Positions 59,646 to 64,000 of a stretch of 64,000 nt of DNA are shown piece after piece (position 1 is the stretch's first letter; each line of letters opens with the position of its first letter). Made by a program: the position numbers and the translations under genes. The DNA is from Gnetum montanum. Its lineage: Eukaryota > Streptophyta > Gnetopsida > Gnetales > Gnetaceae. Under the pieces are notes generated by a model. That model was given only the letters and a program-made list of their open reading frames with translations, did not search any database and was not told where the DNA came from. The DNA is taken from assembly GCA_015680685.1 (NCBI GenBank), contig MNCI01010443.1:1093483-1157482 (forward strand). Reading direction: 5' to 3'.

Positions 59646-59779
59646 CTAAGCAAAAAAGACATGTTTGAATTGATTCAAAACAAGATGGTTCAAAACAGAT
59701 GCTACGCTATGCTGCACTGCCTAGCACAGCATAGCGTAGAAAACTATAGTAAAGTAAGCATTACACAAAAAACACTTAC
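59646..59779 (-). other. predicted intron of the antisense gene (134 bp) with hairpin
   Basis: Donor ATTG|GTAAGTG and acceptor TTTTTTGCTTAG|CAGAGG, both strong plant splice signals. Inside, 59702-59714 and 59727-59739 form a perfect 13-bp inverted repeat (arm CTACGCTATGCTG) of the same word type as in the LTR of E. Confidence 0.5.
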
Positions 59780-62515
59780 CAATGGGGGGTTGTGTCCTCT
59801 GCAGCTTGAGCCGTATTCTTCGTCCCTCCTCTTCATGAGGTTTCCTTGCCTAGGGGAGGTCTCTTCCTTCGCAATGCCTTGGGCATGGTCTTAGCTATGA
59901 GACGTTCACCCCATGTCACACTACCTATTATGACAAGGGGCATCTTTCCTATGCTATCCTGGCCACGAATACTGTGAACCGCCAAATTTTTAGTCATTAT
60001 AGACAATGACTCTCTGACCATTTCTGAGGGATCCTAGGCTTGCATAGTTTGAAGGACCTGTCGAATCCATGGCCTGGAAATCTGATCACAATCTCACATG
60101 GACCAGACTCCATCCTCCTGGACCACCAGGAACTCTGCAAAGTGCTTCAGAAAACCTATGTAGAAGACATAGTGTATGTTAGAGCGGGACTCCGTTTGCT
60201 CACAGAGCCCCAAAATCTCAGCCTACAAGCCACTACATAAGAAACTAGCCGAGTTATAACGGGCCCCTTCTTCCATAACCTCCCACATTACCCAGGCCTA
60301 CTCAAGCCCCAGGACCTTCCCTTGGGTGAGCAGTTGAGGGAATGCACGAGCATGAAAGATCAAGTAAATTCCCATGGCAAGGCCGTCCTTAAGCTTTTCC
60401 ATGGAGAACCCTTTTCGCTCCTTTGGTGAGCCTCAACCACTCCTCAATATGCTGCTTCTGAAGGGTCAACTCCTGTTTGCCCTTTGACACTATGGAGGAG
60501 CCATCGGTAGGGACGCTAAACATAGTTGTTCATTGATTTCAATAACTACCCGCATGCCCCGCACGTACATGTGAAAACAGCTCACCTTCCTAGAGAAGGA
60601 GTTGACCAAGGAAAGCATCTTGGTAGCAGAGATGCTTAGATTTGGAGCCATGAACAGATCCATAAGCCCCTCCTTTAAAAATTTCTCTAGCAAGGAGTCT
60701 GGGTCCCTTGTTCTAACCAACTCTAGCTCGTCACTACTTCACCATATTTGAAGTAGATGTTTGCCCCTTGCCTCTCGGCGGTTACCATCATCACCTCATG
60801 AGGCTTCTTCGCCCCTACAAAAATTTTCACAAAATGCACCTAGCATAACACTACAGAGAATGCAAAGATTACAAAAACACTTGAGCATGCAGCGCCTGCC
60901 TTTTGACCCACCATGTCTATATGGTAATGGGAACAGTGGGAGTTCAATCAAAACCTCTTCAACCATGACCTATTTGAAGGGTTCTTTCCACTCCTTATCC
61001 AGCCAACCCTTCTCCCTACACTGATTGTAGAGAATGCAGAGCATGCGTAGATAGGTACGGTATTCTCCCCCATACTGACCAATCACACCCGCCCATAGGT
61101 TCTTGGCAGAAGCAAACTCCCATAAGGCTAGTTGCACTGTAGCCAGCAGACCTGGTTGGTCGTGAACCCCATCATCATTTATGTAAAACCTAGTGACAAA
61201 CATACACCATTAAGCCTTCGACTAGTATGGCCAGCGTTGCACAACAAAGCAAAGCAAAGATGCAAAACTCACCCGCCAGGACAATAGATAGTCCCCTGTG
61301 GGTTCTGAAAGTACGTCACCATGTCACGTGCAAGAAACAATGTGTTGTACTGGTGATAGTAGTTGAATTCTGGCATGTCCCAGATCTAGGCTAAATGCCT
61401 CAACCCTATTGCATGTTGGCTGGATCCTCCTCCCTACCTGCTCATGATTTCCTCGTCAGTAAAATATCTCAGGATGTCTTGATTTGTCCCTGGCAACATG
61501 GCTTCTATTATGCCGAATGCCTCCTTCTCCTTTAAGGAAGACTAAACAATCACACTAAAGTGATTGAGAGGGAATTGCAAGAAGTCTTGTGCCCCTTTTC
61601 TAAACCAAATTGCTCAATCTCCCAAACGTATCTGGGGAGGGGGAGCAATGGCAACAGGTCTGCTCACATGGCACAAGACCCTGCTAATGTCCAAAATGAT
61701 CAGCTGGGACCTTGGTCCCACCTTGCACAATGCAATCAACAAACATTAGCATCACACTTAAATGAAACACACGTGCAACATAGCAATGTCTAGCAGTCCA
61801 TACATATAGCATAGCATAACCCTGTGCCTACACGTAGCATAGCAAGAGCGTGGAAGCCTAGCGTAGCAGGAGCATGCGAATAGCCTAGTGTAGCAGCAAA
61901 ACAACGACATAGCCTAACAAAACACGCATCACATTGCCACATCACATCATGGCCTGGCCCCCTCAAGGGTTTTACATTATAGCATGCTAAGGGAAAGCAA
62001 CTTAAACTGCCCTAGCCCCCGTAGTTGTAACAACCATGGCAGTGGCGGTTTCATCGGCCTTGCATGCAATCACGATGCAATGTTTATACATCTTCCATGG
62101 CCGAAATGGTGACCGCAGTGGTGCAAAGGACAAAATGATGCAACCATAGAAAACACAGATAGCCAAGAATGGACACAAACAAATAGGATGCAAAACAAGA
62201 GTAGAGAACGATAGAAAGCACAACACGAAAAAGGCAAAGAGGACAGAGTAACTTACTGGGATAACGGTGTGCTCTTCCACGCTGGAACGCATGCTTGTGG
62301 TGCATGCCTCAGGGTCTTCTTCACCTCCTCAACCTTTGCAAGCACCAAATGGTCTTAAGAGCCATTGCACTGCTTGCAGATTTATGCCCTTCGCTAAATA
62401 AATTCACCTTGGTAATCGATCAACACAATTGCTTCGCGCTCTAAAATCACCTTGTGCTTCGATGAGGGTTTTTCACTATTATGATGAAAATGGCAAAATT
62501 TCCAGGGTCTAACCC

Positions 62516-62524
62516 CTATTTATG
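62516..62524 (-). promoter_or_regulatory. TATA-like box of the antisense gene
   Basis: Reverse strand CATAAATAGGGG, followed by an untranslated stretch rich in AAATTTTGCC. Element C has TATAAAAGGGC in the matching antisense position (40197). Confidence 0.4.
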
Positions 62525-62639
62525 GCCATAAGAGGAGGGAAACTTACTACCCTCTCTGTCTCTAATTAATGCGAAGCGCGCCATGCAGCATAGCATGCTT
62601 GCCATGACATCAGAACACTATTAGCATTAAAGCCTTGAC

Positions 62640-63300
62640 ACGCTTCAAGCCAGCTACTTACCTTCCCAAAAATAAAAAATAATATTTATTTTTGATTAAG
62701 GGTCTAAAAGACCTTAAACTAGCAATCCTAGCGTAGTTTCACCCCTCAGGGTCTGAAAAGACCCTAAATTGGTAGTTTCAACTTGTTACGTTCATGGTCC
62801 GCAATGACGTTAAACTAAAAATACCACATGCTTACATCAATGGTTATCTCATCTTCTCCCACATAGGCAGTATCACATTTCTTAGCGGTTGCATGTTTCT
62901 ATTTTTGCATTGGCAATTTCCTATTTTGCATACTACTATCTTACCTATTAAGGTTTTGCATGTTGCGACCTGACAATCGAAAATGACATTAAACTATCAG
63001 TTTGGCATTTGCATAGCAATAGTTACACAACTTCAAACTTTACATCAGCAATTTTATACCTTTAGCAATTCTACACTTTTATGCCTTGGCGGTCCGCCAT
63101 GACCTTAAACTAGCAAACTTTCAATCTTTACATTGTCACACTTAGCAAGTTGCATCTTGGCATTGCTTTGTAGATTTTTGTTTCACATAATCTCTGAAAC
63201 CCCTTAACCAAGCTTCCATCTTATAATGGCAGGTCAAGCTAGAGATGGGAATCCATCGTGACCTTTCCACGCCTTTGACATTAGCAGGGCCATAGGGCAA
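62640..63300 (+). repeat. Second word cluster of E before RT
   Basis: Words like AAAGACC(T/C)TAAA(C/T)TAGCA and CCATGACCTTAAACTAGCA at about 62700, 62755, 62800, 62975 and 63090. No gene is supported here. It resumes the spacer that the antisense gene interrupts. Confidence 0.55.
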
Positions 63301-63519
63301 GCTTGCAAGACAGTTGAACCCTAACATGATCAATTGGGGGTTGACTATGACTAGAACTATAGCAGCCTTAGAAGCATCCCTAGATTGGCCCAGGCACCTG
63401 GTCCAAGCCCTAGACTTAGAGGTCGGGGATGTTACTAAGGATCCTCTTGTCGAGACACCTGTGACCACATCAAAGGGGAAGGCGAAAACGTTAAGACTCA
63501 GCTCCCTCCTAGACACACA

Positions 63520-64000
63520 AACACATAAAAGTGTAGCTAAAATTCTGCAAGACAACATCGATGTCTTTGCATGGCCGTATAGCAACATGCTGGGTCTAGA
63601 TCCATGGCTAATTTAGCACAACATCATCCTAGACCCACACATGAAGGAAATTAAGAAAAAATCTCGCAAAGTTAAGCCAGAAATCACACTAGCTGCGAGG
63701 GATGAAATCATCAAGCTATACCAAGCAAGTTTCATCCATGGTCAACTATTCAGAATGGGTGTCCAATGTTGTTGTAGTTTTGATGAAAATGGGAGGGATA
63801 CAGATCTATATAGATTTTTGAGACTTGAATAAGGCAACGATCAAAGAAAACTTTCCACTCCCAAACATTGATCAGCTCTTCAACACCATGGCTGGTCATG
63901 CTATGCTATCCTTCATGGATGGTTTCTCCGGATACAATTAAATCCACATTAACCTAGAGCACCAGCTATCAAAAACCTTCATGACCCCATGGGAGACCTT
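63520..64000 (+). pseudogene. reverse transcriptase of element E, N-terminal part
   Basis: DNIDVFAWPYSNMLGLDPWLI and HIILDPH-type sequence open the Ty3/gypsy RT. Then, with one frame change near 63755, come DLNKATIKENFPLPNIDQLF and SFMDGFSGYN. The catalytic YxDD block lies past the window edge. Collinear with the RT of C. Confidence 0.85.

Larger units (their letters stand above)
58044..62524 (-). pseudogene. Antisense, spliced gene inside element E (between protease and RT)
   Basis: It reads against E. A TATA-like box CATAAATAG is at 62516-62524. Exon 1 ends at 62257 (CCCA|GTAAGT). An exon of about 475 bases (61748-61273, PEFNYYHQYNTLFLARDM) ends GGCGG|GTGAG. The next starts at 61189 after TTTGTCACTAG (INDDGVHDQPG, LWEFASAKNLWAGVIGQYGG). 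A long exon starts at 60814 after TTTTTGTAG (VRTRDPDSLLEKFLKEG, FHMYVRGMRVVIEI) and ends 59780 (ATTG|GTAAGTG). An acidic exon spans 59645-59096. An exon from 58983 is rich in charged residues (HRAEQREAHLATEVVDLRS). A last exon 58178-58044 ends in an Asp/Glu/Ala-rich tail. A few TAG/TGA stops and one frame change interrupt it, and 178 N lie inside. VRGMRVVI-type words recall plant transposon accessory proteins, but no family is certain. Function is unknown. Confidence 0.55.

Overview
This window is nuclear DNA of a land plant with a large, repeat-rich genome. The evidence is a plant-specific DUF247 gene, plant-type Ty3/gypsy elements of the Athila and Tat/Ogre types, a tRNA-derived SINE and a LINE reverse-transcriptase relic. 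Most of the repeat DNA is old. It is AT-rich, TG/CA-rich and poor in CpG, and many stop codons look like C-to-T (or G-to-A) decay of CAG, CAA, CGA or TGG. That fits a heavily methylated, slowly purged genome such as a gymnosperm's or another large-genome plant's. The species cannot be named from this sequence. Four runs of N (positions 2273, 25367-25382, 28329 and 58217-58394) show it is a draft scaffold.

Layout. 1-4938: integrase end, 3' untranslated part and 3' LTR of a forward Athila-like element (A), followed by a second, diverged LTR of the same superfamily. 5501-12265: element E1, a complete reverse-strand non-autonomous element with a perfect 5-bp target duplication, a tRNA-Asp-type primer site and a decayed gag, but no pol. 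13441-15722: the only host-gene island, a GC-rich, intron-free DUF247 gene with one frameshift. 15723-30229: element 3, a forward element with a tRNA-Met-type primer site and no recognisable protein domains, split by element E2 (21134-29621). E2 is a relative of E1 that still carries gag and a long coiled-coil ORF. 30231-32115: a SINE, a gene-free stretch and a LINE RT fragment.

32364 to the end: three Tat/Ogre-like elements that appear nested. C (reverse strand, 32364-46690) has gag, protease, RT, RNase H and integrase in decayed form. D (forward, from 46691) starts head-to-head inside the 5' LTR of C and keeps LTR, leader and gag. E (forward, LTR ending at 52863) has a gag-protease frame of about 1,280 codons broken only by stop codons, and its RT runs off the window. 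Decay increases from E to D to C, which fits successive insertion.

The most unusual feature is a multi-exon gene on the opposite strand, placed between protease and RT of element E (about 62520 down to 58044). It has its own TATA box, good splice sites and a long exon-by-exon reading frame. Element C keeps a TATA-like box and a similar acidic last exon at the same place and in the same antisense sense, so the gene appears to belong to the element family. A second theme is short palindromes at a fixed distance upstream of the LTR TATA boxes. A third is tandem repeats in LTRs, leaders and 3' regions.
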